Made by a program: the position numbers and the translations under genes. Below the pieces are notes generated by a model. That model saw nothing but the letters and a program-made list of their open reading frames with translations, made no database searches and was not told the DNA's origin. Positions 30,197-42,163 of a stretch of 64,000 nt of DNA are shown here, piece by piece. The stretch covers positions 434,001 to 498,000 of the forward strand of contig NZ_CP132191.1 in NCBI RefSeq assembly GCF_030718845.1, read 5' to 3'. Source of the DNA: Mycoplasma seminis (GTDB lineage: Bacteria; Bacillota_I; Bacilli_A; Mycoplasmatales; Metamycoplasmataceae). Each line of letters starts with the position of its first letter. The first letter of the stretch is position 1.

Positions 30197-32833
30197 ATGA
30201 AAAGAAAATTTAAAGCAATTTTACCTTTAACAATCATAGCAAGTTCGTTACCATTGATTACAGTATCATGTAATGAAAAAACGGATAATAAAGAACAAAT
30301 TACTAATTTGCAAAAACAAATTTCAGATTTAAATGTACAAATTCAAAACCATCAAAACACAATTAATAATTATCAAAATGAAAACAACACATTACAAACA
30401 AAAGTCACAGAAAAAGAAAATAAAATTAAGGAATTAATCACTCAAATTAATACGCTCAATCAAACTAAAACTGAGCATGAAGCAAAAATATCTGAACTTA
30501 CAAATCAAAAATCACAAGTTGAAGAAAACAAAAAGCAACTTGAAAGTCAAATTACTCAATTAAATAAAGATAAACAAGTTTTAGAAGCAAGAATTAAAGA
30601 ATTAGAAGAGCAAAATAAAAATATCACTCCAGATAATAAAGATTTGAAAAACGAAATAGATACTTTAAAACAAAGTATAAAAGAAAAAGAAACACAAATT
30701 CAAAAATTAACGTCTTCTAATGAAAAACTTGAACAAAGCAAACAACAACTTCAAAATCAATTAATCTCACTCACTAATGAAAAAACCAATTTAGAAGCAA
30801 AAATTAAAGATTTAGAAGCGAAAGCTGAAAAAAGCAAAAAAGATAAAGAAGAATTAAATAATCAAATTTCTCAACTTAATAACACTATTAAAACTAATCA
30901 AGAATTAATTAATTCTTTAAGACAACAATTGCAATCAGCACAAAATGAAATTGAAAGATTAAAAAATAATAATTCTGGTTTAGAAACTAAAACACATAGT
31001 AAAGAATATAAATTAATAAAGAAAATTATTGACTTTATTAATTCTGATAATGAAACAGAATTGAATTTAGATCTTGATGTTACTTTAAAAAACGTTAATA
31101 AAAAGTCAATATCATATTTCGATTTTAAAAATAATGGTAATTCAATTCACCAAGCTGACTTATGAAGAGATTTTTGAATATATGAAAATTTAAAAAATAC
31201 TATTAACGATTCTACTGTTGAAGGTCAAGAAATCAATCAAATTACTGGTTTAATTAAAACAATATCAGAGAATTTACCAATTCTTTATTTTGTATGTTTA
31301 TATTTTAATTTTAATATTGAATTTGAAAAAACGAGTAATATGGGTCCGTTTTGGGAACCTTATAAAAAACCGAATAATGCTTCTGACGAGATAAACTTAG
31401 ATTACTTTTTAAGAAGTCGTGAATTTGACGAAATTGTTGGTAGCTTACACGGACTTTTTGAGATAAGAGATTATTTACCATGAATTTTGAAAGGCGAAGA
31501 AAATAAAATCAATTACGACTATAAACTAAATGTTGACTTAAATAATATTAATGTAAATGAACTTAAAGAACAATTTAAAAATAGTGCAGATACAAATGAT
31601 CAAATATCAAAAGATGCTAATAAATATTTTGGAAATATTGAAAAAGCTCAATGAGCCGAAAATATATCTGCAGTTATCCAAAAACTTAATGTGATAATTG
31701 ACGAAAACAAGAATTTAAATACTCAAAATATTATTTCTAAAGTTTCTGAGTGCTTTGATTCAGAAATGCAAAAATATTCAACAGATTCTTTTAAAATACC
31801 ATCTTTTAAAAATATTTTTGATAAAGTAATTGATAAAAGCGATAAAAGCGATAAAAGCTTCATTGAATTCGGAAGAGAATGAGCTGATTATTCTTCATTA
31901 AAAGATAATTCATATGTAGTTAACAAAAACATATATTCAAAGATAATGAATAATGAAGAAAACAAAAAGCAATTTATTGATTCTTTAGTTGAATATTTAA
32001 AACATTCGACCGAAGAACCACCATTTATTCATCTTTACAACAAAGAAAAAGGTGTGTTTCGGTACTGAAAAATTAATTTCTCTACATTATTTCAGGCATT
32101 AAAACATTGATTTGATACCTGAAGAAGATACAATATGCCTTATATAGACTTTTATGATATTGATAACTTTAATTCTTTATATAATAAACTATTTACCAGT
32201 TTTAGTAATTACTATTCAGAACCGGAAAATCAAACTCGAGTTAGTGACGGAACAATTATTTACTTTAATTTTAATGAGTTTAAAATATCTAATTCAGATT
32301 CATTTAATGATGAAATCAAAAAAATCTTTGATACTGAACTTAATAAGGCTATAGCAAAACATATTTCTAATTCTTTAGATGAAATACCCGACATTATTGG
32401 TCAGTATTCAGATGTAAATACTTCTACATGATATATAAATACAACTATTTCAAAAGATAATGTTAGCCCAGATGAATACGAAAAATTATTAAAACAACAA
32501 CAAATTGAAGAATTATTAGAAATAGTAAATTCTTTAAAGTCACATATTCTTGGAACTTATAATTTTGATTTTTCTCAAACAGAGACACTAAATGGTAAAA
32601 TAAAAATTAAATTAACCAAAAACGAAAGCTCTAAAGCTGCATTTAAAGCAATTTTAGAAAAAATACCGCCTCATTATCTCCCTAAATATGATGAATTAAT
32701 AATTGATGACGAAGCTGTCGGATCATCAAAAATAAGCATTTCTGGTACAACTATTGAGTTTTTAGCATCAATACTTAAACTTATGAGTAATGAAAAATTA
32801 GGTAAAACAATTACAATTGCTGAAAACGAATAA
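30197..32833 (+). CDS. Coiled-coil surface lipoprotein
   Basis: 878-residue lipoprotein, lipobox ITVSC (Cys25). Residues 30-280 are an almost unbroken heptad coiled coil rich in Gln, Lys, Glu and Asn. The remaining ~600 residues are a globular Asn/Lys/Asp-rich region unlike any family I recognise; a 9-bp triplicate (31832-31858) encodes DKSDKSDKS. No enzymatic motif is seen, so an adhesin or structural surface protein is the most I can say. The ATG lies only 10 bases beyond the right end of the IS element and has no SD, so its own promoter and SD are probably those stranded left of the IS (28730-28781). Expression would depend on an outward promoter in the IS end, for which TTGAAT-17-TATACA near 30117-30145 is a candidate. 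Confidence 0.82.
31832..31858 (+). repeat. 9-bp tandem repeat, three units
   Basis: GATAAAAGC three times, encoding DKSDKSDKS within the coiled-coil lipoprotein; in-frame length variation is possible. Confidence 0.9.
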
Positions 32834-32840
32834 TTATTAG

Positions 32841-32880
32841 AAGCCGTATGCCGTAACTAGGTGGATTAACGGCTTTTTTA
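32841..32880 (+). terminator. Terminator after the coiled-coil lipoprotein
   Basis: AGCCGT / ACGGCT stem followed by seven T. Confidence 0.7.
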
Positions 32881-33096
32881 TATTTCTTTTATTAGGTATT
32901 TATAACAATAAACAACTGAAACAATACAAAGTTAATAAAATATTAATTCTAATAATAGAATGAAATTACTTAGTAAAATAATCGATAATTTAGACGCAAA
33001 AAGACAAATTGTTAAAAGTAGTACAAATGTATCAAAAAATATTTTTGATTAACTTAAGAAATGCATTAAAGGCGGTATAACTTCAAATTAAACAAC

Positions 33097-33122
33097 TAGA
33101 TACTTCTTGTAAGTATCTTTTT
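33097..33122 (+). terminator. Hairpin terminator of an unassigned short transcript
   Basis: AGATACTT-cttgt-AAGTATCT stem and T-run. No gene directly precedes it. Confidence 0.65.
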
Positions 33123-33183
33123 GTATATTTTTATTTAGGTATTTACATAATTTAATAAAATTAAATTATATTTTGGAGGTAAC

Positions 33184-34848
33184 ATGAATAAAGACAAAAA
33201 ACAATTAGTGCTTAATTGGCTACAAGATTTTGAGCAAAATAATGCTTTAGATGATACAAGAGCACAAGTATTTGGAATTATTAGAGAATTAATTAATACT
33301 AAAAAGTATGGATTAGTATTTGAAGAAAAACAAGAAGATATTATTAATCAAGTTAATAATTCAATAGTAACTTTAGAAAGAAAAGATCAAATTATTACCA
33401 ATAAGAATAATAAGCTTAATTTCCTACTTGAAGGAGATAATTATGCTGCATTAAAATTACTACAAAAAACTCACAGAAATAGAATAGATGTTATTTATAT
33501 TGATCCGCCTTATAATACGGGGGTTAAGGATTTTATTTATAATGATAATTATGTTGATAAAGAAGATGCATTTAAACATTCTAAGTGATTATCATTTATG
33601 AAACCAAGACTTGAAATTGCTAGAGATTTATTGCATAATAACGGAGTGATTTTTATAAGCATAGATGATAGAGAACAAGCGGCATTAAAACTTTTATGTG
33701 ATGAAATTTTTGGCGAAGGAAATTTTATTGGATTACTTCCTCGTCTAACAACAACAGGTGGTAAAACACACGATAATACATTAGCAAAACAACATGATTA
33801 TGTTTTGATATATATAAAACAACATAACAGTAATACTAGAGAATTATTATTTAATCACGAGCCTTTAGATTCAAAATCATTCAATAAAGATGATAACGAT
33901 GGTAGAGGAAAATATAGACTTGTAAGGCTGCTTGCGGAAAAGAATTTAGATGAAAGAACAGGGAGTCAAGCAGAACCTATAGAGTTTAATGGTAAAATAT
34001 TTTATCCAGTACTACCAAATGGTAAAAAATGATATTGGCGTTGAGGAACAGAACGTGTAGAATTAGGAAAGAAATTAGGTCTTATTGTTGAAGAAAAAGG
34101 AGTGTTAAAAACAAAGCTATATTTTGAGTACGATTTTAAACAAGGAGCGACTGAATTAACTAAAAAAGATAGAGTTAAGTTGTTTGCTTCTACAGATTTA
34201 GTATCATATGAATTTTCAAATGATAACGGAACTAAAGAACTTCAAAAAATAATGGGAGAAACCAAAACATTTAATTTTCCAAAAACTATTAACTTAATTT
34301 ATAAATTAATAAAATTAATCAAAAATAAAGATGCTATAGTTTTGGATTTCTTCGCCGGTAGTGGAACAACTGGACATGCGGTTGCTAAATTAAATGCTGA
34401 AGATGGTGGAGATAGAAATTATATTTTATGTACTAATAATGAAAATAATATTGCTGAAAATGTTACATTCAAACGTTTAAGCAATATTCAAGAAGAGTTA
34501 CCTCATAACCTTATTTACAATAAAATTAACTTAATTTCAAATGAAGAATTTATTAATTCTAATTTTGATGAAAAATACTTAAAACAAATTTATGTTTCAT
34601 GTAAAGAATTAATTCAACTTGAAACAGCTAAATTAATAGATAATAATGAAATATTAGTTATTACATCACAAGAAGAATTGAATTCATATTCAGATACTGA
34701 ATTATTAGACGCTAAAATCATTTTCTATGTTACAGATGCTGTAGCAATACACAAACATACATTATTTAATGAAATTTCAAATAAACTAGTTCAAATCCCG
34801 GAAAAATATTACTTTAGTGAACTTAGTGAGGTAGATTACTTATGATAG
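33184..34848 (+). CDS. mod: Type III restriction system methyltransferase (Mod)
   Basis: 554-residue beta-class adenine methyltransferase subunit of a type III restriction-modification enzyme. Motif IV DPPYNTG is at residue 107, within VIYIDPPYNTGVKDFIYND, and AdoMet motif I DFFAGSGTTGHA at about 388-399; the region between is the target-recognition domain that decides the specificity. SD TTGGAGGT precedes the ATG. Under code 4 the gene reads through a TGA (Trp) and stops at TAG 34846-34848, overlapping the res start by 7 bases. Many mycoplasma mod genes are phase-variable through simple repeats; none is visible here. Confidence 0.93.
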
Positions 34849-37178
34849 AAAAAGCAATTAAATTCAAAGTTTTCCAAGAAAGAGCAATTAAAGAAACTTA
34901 TCAGTTTATTATTTCTGAAGAAAATAATACTAAACATAGATTAATTATTTCCTCACCTACAGGTTCAGGAAAAACTTTAATGATGTTAGAAAGTATTTCT
35001 AGAGTTATTTCATCTAGTCCAAATGAAAATTTTGTGTTTCTTTGACTTACACCAGGACAAGGAGATTTAGCTACTCAATCTAAAAGAAAAGTAGATAAAT
35101 TCTTTAACCATATTAAATCGGAAGTAATTCGAAGTGATGATAATAGAGCTATTAATTTTGAACCTAATAACTTATATTTCCTTAATTGAGAAAAGATTAC
35201 TAAAAAAGGTAATAAATTAATTGCTGAAAGAGAAATTCTTAATTTACATGATTCACTGTTATTTGCTAGAGAAAAAGGTTATAAGTTTATTGTATTTATT
35301 GATGAAGAACATTTCAACAATACTAAAAAAGCAGATGAATTTTTATCTCAACACGTTAAACCATATAAGGAAATTAGAGTATCAGCTACCGCTACTAGAG
35401 TTAAGGATTCTGAATTTATTGAAATAAGAGATTCAGAAGTAATTGACTCTGGATTAATTACTAAATTAATCTATATCAACATAGATTTAGCACAACAACA
35501 AGCAATTGATTCCTTTGAATCAGAAGCTGACATTTTAATTAAAAAAGCAGAAAACAAACGTAAAGAAATTCTGCAAGAATATAATAAATTAGATAAAGAA
35601 GATCAAATTAATCCACTAGTACTGATTCAATTAACTAATAATTCAGAAGCTCTTCTTGAGTCAGTTATTGATTCACTTGAAAAAATGGATAAGACTACAC
35701 AAAATGGAAAAGTAGCTATTTGACTTAGTGAACAAAAAATTAATCAAGATAAAGAATCTTTATCATTACCAAATTCTCCAGTTGAATTTTTAATCTTTAA
35801 ACAAGCTATTGCTACCGGATGAGATTGTCCTAGAGCTAAAGTACTGGTAAAACTTAGAAACAATATGAGTGAAGAATTTGAAGTGCAAACAATTGGGAGA
35901 ATCCGTCGTATGCCTTCACATCATCACTTTGATAATGATTTAATTGATAATTGTTTCTTATATACCTTTGATGATAAATTTAAAGCACAAGTGCAACAAG
36001 TTGCCCATGGGGTTGATGTAAAACTACTTAGATTAAGAAGAGATTTTGAAAACATTACGTTAATTAAACAAGAAAGAAATCAAAATAAATCTTCTATTTA
36101 TGATTGAGAAATTACTTTAGAAGAATTATCTAATTTCTTAATTAATAAATATGATTTAAGTTCAACTGATTTACAAAGTAATAAAGATATCTTGTCTCAA
36201 GTTGGCTACAACATGGATTTAGAAAATATTCATAACGATTACTTTGCAGGAATAGCAAGTGAAATTAAAGATTTAAATTTACTTGCTAGAATGGATGCGA
36301 AATATAAATTAAAATCAGCTTCAGCTGGTTCAGAAGAATCAAACGCATTCAGAGATCTTTCAAATGCTTTAGGGCTTGATTGAGTTGATGTTAAAGCCTT
36401 AATTACAGCATTATTTACTTCTAAAGATATTAAAAATAAACAACATCAAATTTTAGATATTCCAATTTCAAGTAGAAGAACATTTTTAATTAATAACATT
36501 AGAACTTTATTAAAAGATGTTAATGAATTTAAAACTCAAGTTTCAATTCAAGATTCTTCACTTCTTGGTGTGTCTAACCAACAAGATGATGATATTAAAA
36601 CAGTATCTTGAAGCATTCCGTTTGAAGATATTGTAATTTATGATTCTACCGTTACTAATCCAACATTGCTAACCAAAAACGTTTATGAAGGTTATGATTC
36701 TTCAATGAGTGAATGATTCTGAAATAATGTTCACTCAAGAACTGAATCATTATTTGAACAATTTGCTCAAAAATCTAAATTCTTTACTTGATTCTATAAA
36801 AATGGTGATTTAGGTAAAAAATACTTTTCATTAATTGTTAAACAACACAATTTACCACTTAAAGCTTTTTATCCAGATTACATCTGTATGGATAAAAACA
36901 ATAATATATGAATTATTGAAGCTAAAGGTGGTAGAGGTTCAAAAGGTGAAAGTAAGCAAATTGATGGATATGCTAAAGTTAAATTCGATACTTTAAAAGC
37001 TTATGTAGATAAATATAATGCTTCCGCAGATAAAAAATATAACTTAAAATTTGCTTTTGTTCGTGATGATGCAACAACTGGTGAAGAACTTTTTATCTCT
37101 AATACTCAGTGAGAAGAAAACATCAATGCTTCATGTTGAATTAATATTAAACAATTTATTAAACAAGAAGAAAAATAA
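34842..37178 (+). CDS. res: Type III restriction endonuclease subunit (Res)
   Basis: 778-residue helicase-nuclease. Walker A SPTGSGKT is at residues 38-45, the DEAD-type box reads FIDEEHF near 152-158, motif III is VSATATR, and late helicase motifs appear as QAIATGWDCPRAKVL and TIGRIRRMP. The C-terminal PD-(D/E)xK nuclease is clear: FYPDYICMD..NIWIIEAKGG (Asp near 677, Glu/Lys near 692-694). All key residues are intact, so the system looks functional; Res needs Mod for DNA recognition and ATP for translocation. The ATG overlaps mod (ATGATAG). The operon ends at a hairpin at 37191-37226. Confidence 0.94.
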
Positions 37179-37190
37179 TTTAAACACTCT

Positions 37191-37226
37191 CAAATCTATG
37201 CTGTGTAAATGCGGTATAGATTTTTC
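37191..37226 (+). terminator. Terminator of the mod-res operon
   Basis: AAATCTAT / ATAGATTT stem enclosing a 16-base loop, followed by TTTT. Confidence 0.6.
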
Positions 37227-37363
37227 TATTTGGCTGCAATTGCTAATTAATAGCATTTTTGCCTACACCATAGGCTTAAAAATCCTTAAATACTTTAATG
37301 TTTTTTATTTTTATTTTTAATAAAAATAATAAAATTTAAATATTAGAAAACAAGGAGGCGTTT

Positions 37364-37615
37364 ATGGATAAAGAAAAAGACAAAAACATCCAAGAAAAAC
37401 CAAAATACATAGATTTAGTTGAATTCCGTAGACAAGAAATTCAACGCGCCATACTTAATGCTCAAGCTGAGCAAAACAAAGAAGAGTACAGAAGTGCTCA
37501 AAAGCAATTACCATGATATAAAAGAGATTTATTTATTAATCTCTTTGGAGCTGGTGTTGCTTTACTTGTAATGACACTGATTATCTTAATTGCATATTTT
37601 GTAGGTAATATTTAA
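37364..37615 (+). CDS. Small single-span membrane protein
   Basis: 83 residues: a charged, Gln/Lys/Glu-rich cytoplasmic part (1-57) and one C-terminal membrane span (GAGVALLVMTLIILIAYFVGNI). No family recognised. SD AAGGAGG. Its stop overlaps the start of the diadenylate cyclase (TAATG), so the two are translationally coupled, and a role as partner of the cyclase is a reasonable inference; in other firmicutes the cyclase CdaA works with the membrane protein CdaR, which this does not resemble in length. Confidence 0.7.
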
Positions 37616-38262
37616 TGCTTAGAAATTTTGAAACTGCTACTGTAGTAACAAATAATGCTAGTGGAATATCTTCTAGTGCAATTACTGCTTTAATTGTAAT
37701 TGCTTCACTAGCTTTAGTTGTTTCACTTACTTTACTTATTTTGTACCTATGACCACATGTTTATGGATTTCTTATTAGTAAGATTAAAAAGACAAAATAT
37801 GAAAAATTAGGTAAAAGTAGCCAAATTCGTTTAATTAACCAATTAAGAGAAAGTGTTGAATACTTATCAAAAAATAAAATCGGTGCTTTAATTACAATAG
37901 AAAACAACGATAACATTGATAATTTAAGAACTGATGGAGTAGTGTTAAACTCTAATATTGCAAGTTCACTATTAATTGCAATTTTTAATAAAACTAGTCC
38001 GCTTCATGATGGGGCTGTAGTTATTAGAGATAATAAAATTTATTATGCTGCGACATTTTACAAAATCACACGTAAAAGTGTTGATTCCAAATATGGATCA
38101 CGTCACAGAGCTGCAATGGGTATTTCAGAACAATGTGATGCAACTACAGTAGTTGTATCTGAAGAAGACGGAAGTATTAAGATTCTTAAAGGAAGCATAA
38201 TACAACCTGTTAAACTTGAACAATTCCAAGAACAGTTAATTAAATACTTAAAAGAACAATAA
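37615..38262 (+). CDS. Diadenylate cyclase (c-di-AMP synthase, CdaA/CdaM type)
   Basis: 215-residue membrane-bound DAC-domain protein that condenses two ATP into c-di-AMP. One hydrophobic segment at about residues 22-47 is followed by the DisA_N domain with both signature motifs: LHDGAVVI (Asp-Gly-Ala near 130) and SRHRAAMGISE (RHR near 161). The family usually has three spans in CdaA; a single span is known for mycoplasma CdaM-like enzymes. The gene lies directly before mgtE (TAATG overlap); c-di-AMP controls potassium and other ion transporters in firmicutes, so pairing with a Mg2+ transporter fits. Confidence 0.92.
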
Positions 38263-39734
38263 TGGAATTTACACCAGAAGTAAAAAAAGCCTTAATTGAA
38301 GAACTCCAAGGCTTAATTACTAATAAGAAAATTATTGCTGTTAGAGAATTGTGTGAACAATATCCATATGCTGATTTCGCTGAAGCACTTGAAAGCCTTA
38401 GCGGTGAACAACAACTTTATGTTTTACGGGTACTAAAAACCACTGAAGCTGCTGAAGTATTTTCATATCTTGATGATAATACTAAAGTAGCACTAGCTAA
38501 ATCATTTACTGAACCTTGAGGGATGGATATCCTGCAAGATTTAGAAAGTGATGAACTGGTTGACGTTTTAGAAGATTTACCTGTAAACTTTACTAAAAAA
38601 ATTCTAGCTGAAACTCCAATTGAAAAAAGAGTTAAGCTTAATAACTTGCTTGCTTATGATGAAGAACACGTAGGAAGCATTATGTCTGTGGATCTTTCTG
38701 TGCTTAAATCTAGCTGAAGTGCTAAAAAAGCGATTAGAAAAATTAAACGTGACTATAAAAACAAAATTGAACTTTCACATAACTTCTATATTACTGATGA
38801 TAATGGATTTTTAATCGGGGATATTACACTTGAAGAATTAGTCTTTGCTGATGATGAAGATGAATTACTTGAAGAACTTTACAATGTAGTTGCTGCAGTT
38901 CACCCATATGATAACAAAGAAGATGCTGCTAATATATTTGCTGATCACGATAGATCAACTCTTCCGGTAGTTTCTGCTGATAACAGACTTATTGGTATGA
39001 TTACATCCGATGATGTTATTGATGTTATTCAAGAACAAGCTACTGAAGATATGTATAAACTTGCTGGGATTAACCCTGATGCAGCTGAAGAAAGTTATCT
39101 TAAAACAACCATTATGCAAATTGTTAAGTCACGTGTTGTTTGACTTATCATTTTAATGGTTTCAGCAACATTCTCACAATATATCATTCAACAGTTTTCG
39201 GCTATTTCAGAAAACTTTATTAAAGGACTAGGTGTTACAGTTTCAACCGGGATTATAGTTGGGCTTATTCCAATTATTTCTGGATCAGCTGGTAATGCTG
39301 GTTCGCAATCATCCACAACTATAACTCGTGCTAGTGCACTAGGCGAAATTGAACACAAAGATATTTGAAAAGTTATTTTCAAGGAAATGACTGTTGGTGC
39401 AGTGATTGGATGTATCTTATTTGTAGTAAATATTGCTAGACTTTATATCTATTTTGCTATTCCTAGCTTTAGAGATAATGGTGATGGAACAGTAGCTGGT
39501 TGAGGTGCTATTTCATTTATAATTATAGCTAGCTCAGTTTCATTATTTATTGTAGTTATATTTGCTAAGTTTTTAGGAACACTTATTCCACTTGTTGCTA
39601 TTAAATTTAAAAAAGATCCAGCAGTTATGTCTGCTCCTATACTTGCTACATTAAGTGATGCATTATCAACATTAATATTCTTCGGTATGAATATAGGAGT
39701 ACTTGCTATAGCTCATGCTGCGAGTTGAATTTAA
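38262..39734 (+). CDS. mgtE: Magnesium transporter MgtE
   Basis: 490-residue Mg2+ channel. The cytoplasmic N domain (residues 1-130, superhelix of short repeats such as LQDLESDELVDVLEDLP) precedes tandem CBS domains (SWSAKKAIRKIKRDY..., DDEDELLEELY, LIGMITSDDVIDVI), a connecting helix and five membrane spans with the pore segment IPIISGSAGNAGSQSSTTITRA, the family hallmark. The length is normal for MgtE. The start overlaps the diadenylate cyclase stop by one base. TAAAGGAGAAAT follows, giving an SD for the next small gene. Confidence 0.95.
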
Positions 39735-39743
39735 AGGAGAAAT

Positions 39744-40067
39744 ATGAAAACAGCCGATATTGAAAGAGTTAAACTCTTAGCAGAAAGCTATTTAGCTGCA
39801 AAAGCTGAAATGAAAGAGAACTTAAAATTAATTAAAGATGAACTTGATGGTACTGAAATTACTATTTCAGAATCTCTAGATCAAGGTGGAAGAATTACTT
39901 ACAGCGAAGTAACTCCAAGAGCTTCATTTGATTTTAAAGGTTATTCAAATTACTTATATACAGCTATGATTCAAGGAAAAAACTATACTGAAGAAGAACT
40001 TGATGAAATAATGAAACAATTCGTTGTTAAAAAAGACTCAAAATGAGTTCTTAAAATCACAAAATAA
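39744..40067 (+). CDS. Small soluble protein of unknown function
   Basis: 107 residues, Lys/Glu rich, with a helical N-terminus (IERVKLLAESYLAAKAEMKENLKLIKDEL) and a C-terminal EEELDEIMKQFVVKKDSKWVLKITK. No signal peptide or membrane span. It has a good SD (AAAGGAG) and lies 9 bases after mgtE and 12 bases before the next gene, so it belongs to the cyclase-mgtE-pgsA operon. I do not recognise it. Confidence 0.7.
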
Positions 40068-40079
40068 GAAGGAGACAAT

Positions 40080-40661
40080 ATGGGATTTAACGTCGGGATA
40101 TGAATATTCTTTGCTATTGTTATGTCACTTTTCCTAGCGTGAGTTGTATGACAATATGTTAAAGACAAACGTCGTCAAAAGAAGACTAAATTGCAAGCGG
40201 CAGAATTTGCTAAAGAAAGCGCAATTTACGTTTATGACTTAACTATAATGATGAATGAATTATTTAAACTTAATCGTCAAACATTAGATGAATTTGTTCC
40301 AAGTATTGGAAAATACACAATGGGAGAAATTAATGCTAATACTAGAAATTTATTAATCAAAATTCAAAAATCACCTGAATACAGAGAATTTTTACATGAA
40401 AATCCTAAATATCATGAATTTAATCATAACTTCACAGCATTGCGTGATTTAAATGCTAATTTATGAGATAAAAAAGGAACAAAATACGTTGAATACTTCA
40501 TTAATTATGTACAAAGTGCTACAGATGAAGTAGAAAAACACAATAAAACTGAAATAGAAACTTTATTTAAAGAAGAATCTATTTTAATTAATCAAATCCA
40601 GGAGGCATATAATAATGAGTTTCAAAAACATGAACAAACCCAACAAACTAACTCTAATTAG
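40080..40661 (+). CDS. N-terminally anchored protein of unknown function
   Basis: 193 residues. One membrane span at residues 5-25 (VGIWIFFAIVMSLFLAWVVW) followed by a basic stretch KDKRRQKKTK, so the rest is cytoplasmic. The remainder is helical (ALRDLNANLWDKKG; EAYNNEFQKHEQTQQ) with no recognised domain. The last 47 bases overlap pgsA in another frame, an unusually long overlap that ties it to phospholipid synthesis at the level of translation. Confidence 0.72.
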
Positions 40662-41301
40662 ACTTATTTTAATAATTCCTGCATTCTTACTTATGATTGC
40701 AAGTTATTACACAATGTCTAAAGGTTCAGAATTTGGTGGAAACATCACTAACATAGTAGTAAATGGTTCATACAACTTAGGGTATGCGATTGCATTTACT
40801 ATTTTAAACGTTCTTATCGTGCTTATTTTTGGTGCCGCTATGATTACAGATTTCTTTGATGGAAGAATAGCAAGAAAGCAAAATTTAGTCACAGATTTTG
40901 GAATAGTGTGAGATCCGATTGCTGATAAAGCAATGACAAATTTAGTTCTTATTTACTTTGGAGTAATTAATGTACTTCCATTTTGAGCTGTAGCTATCTT
41001 TATTCTTAGAGATATTATAGTAGATGGTGTTAGAATGTTTTTAGCCAAAGTAGGTGTATCAGTGGCTGCTGGTAAACTTGGAAAAATTAAAACTTTAATT
41101 CTTTCAATTGGTATTTGTGTAACATTCTTAATTATTATTTGATTACCATACACAAAATTCACAACTCAATACCACTTTATGTACTTAATTAACATTCCAA
41201 TTTATGTAGCATTAATTCTTAGTGTAATTTCAGGAATTATGTATGTAGTAAAAGCTTCAAAACACATGAAGAAAAATTCAAAAACTGAAGCTAAAAAATA
41301 G
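40615..41301 (+). CDS. pgsA: CDP-diacylglycerol-glycerol-3-phosphate 3-phosphatidyltransferase
   Basis: 228-residue integral membrane enzyme making phosphatidylglycerol phosphate. The CDP-alcohol phosphotransferase motif DFFDGRIAR..(8)..G..WDPIADK lies at about residues 78-105, preceded by NKLTLIRLILIIPAF. Six hydrophobic segments are visible. SD CAGGAGG is inside the upstream gene, which overlaps by 47 bases. The length is slightly above the usual 180-200 owing to a short loop (SKGSEFGGNITNIVVNGSY) between the first two spans, common in mycoplasmas. Confidence 0.92.
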
Positions 41302-41344
41302 TATCATTAAAATATAACAATAATATTTATTTTAGGGGATATAA

Positions 41345-42163
41345 GTGAAATATTTATTAACCAACAATTTTATCTGGGAATTCTTCATTGCAGAGCTCTT
41401 CAGCGTTGCGTTTTTAACACTTATGTCCTTTTATTGTACCCATTTTGCAAAGAAATATATTCAACGAACTTATGTTTATCCATTCTTTTATGCTTTAGCA
41501 ACTATTACAGCAGCTTTTATTTCTTTTGCTGTACTTAGAATACTAGCTCAAATATTTGAAACACGTGCAGTGTATGAAAAAATTAACAACCAAATTCCTC
41601 CAATTGTTAACCCGATGGTTACACTGTTTTATGTGTTTACTTATATTTTTAATCCAGTGAAAACCTCAATTCATGTTGCTAACATTTGAATTATTATCAC
41701 CGGACATGTGATAGCGGCCACGTTAGGTGGAATTATTTGATGAAAATTAAAACAAAAACATCCAGAATATGAAAACGCTTTTAAAAATGTTGACAAAATT
41801 AAAGCTAGAGATTTAACCTGAGATGGAATATTTGTTTTTGTAACTACACTAGCAACTTTTATCATCCAATATATCATTAACAAGCAAACAAATAACTATA
41901 TTTTATCTACTAGTTACACTGGTATGCTTACACTAATAATGTTGCTGATAGCATCTTGAAGCGGAAGATTTTCATTTCCCACCAACATATATGTTTCATG
42001 AGGATCTTTTATAGTTGCTTTATTAAGCAAAAATGTCAAAAGAAAAACTAATGCATCCTACATGGGATTTGTTGCATTAGTTTATATCTCTTCAACTGCA
42101 TTAATTTCATTGGTATATGTTGAATTACCAATTAACCATTCATCAGCCTTATTTATTAGCTAA
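41345..42163 (+). CDS. Polytopic membrane protein of unknown function (GTG start)
   Basis: 272 residues with about seven hydrophobic segments (FFIAELFSVAFLTLMSFYC; PFFYALATITAAFISFAVLRILAQ; the last at GFVALVYISSTALISLVYV). It has duplicated features (NPMVTLFYVFTYIFNP, WIIITGHVIAATLGGIIWW) that faintly suggest a channel such as an aquaporin-like protein, but no NPA motif is present, so I leave it unnamed. The start is GTG, chosen because AGGGGAT sits at the right distance and no ATG does. The 3' end overlaps the convergent minus-strand gene by 4 bases. Confidence 0.68.

Larger units (their letters stand above)
32834..33183. other. Intergenic region before the type III system
   Basis: 350 bases. 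It contains the lipoprotein terminator (32841-32880), an AT-rich stretch with a 30-codon ATG frame starting at 32960 that lacks an SD and is not convincing, a second hairpin terminator (33097-33122) that implies a short transcript or decayed gene between the two, and the mod promoter/SD region (TTGGAGGTAAC). Confidence 0.6.

Noticed and set aside
32960-33052. 30-codon frame MKLLSKIIDN... before mod
   Set aside because: No SD, no recognisable product. A terminator downstream leaves a short transcript possible, so it is mentioned only in the intergenic note.
33184-34848. Phase-variable simple repeat in the type III mod gene
   Set aside because: Looked for because it is common in mycoplasmas; no homopolymer or short tandem repeat of notable length was found in the gene.
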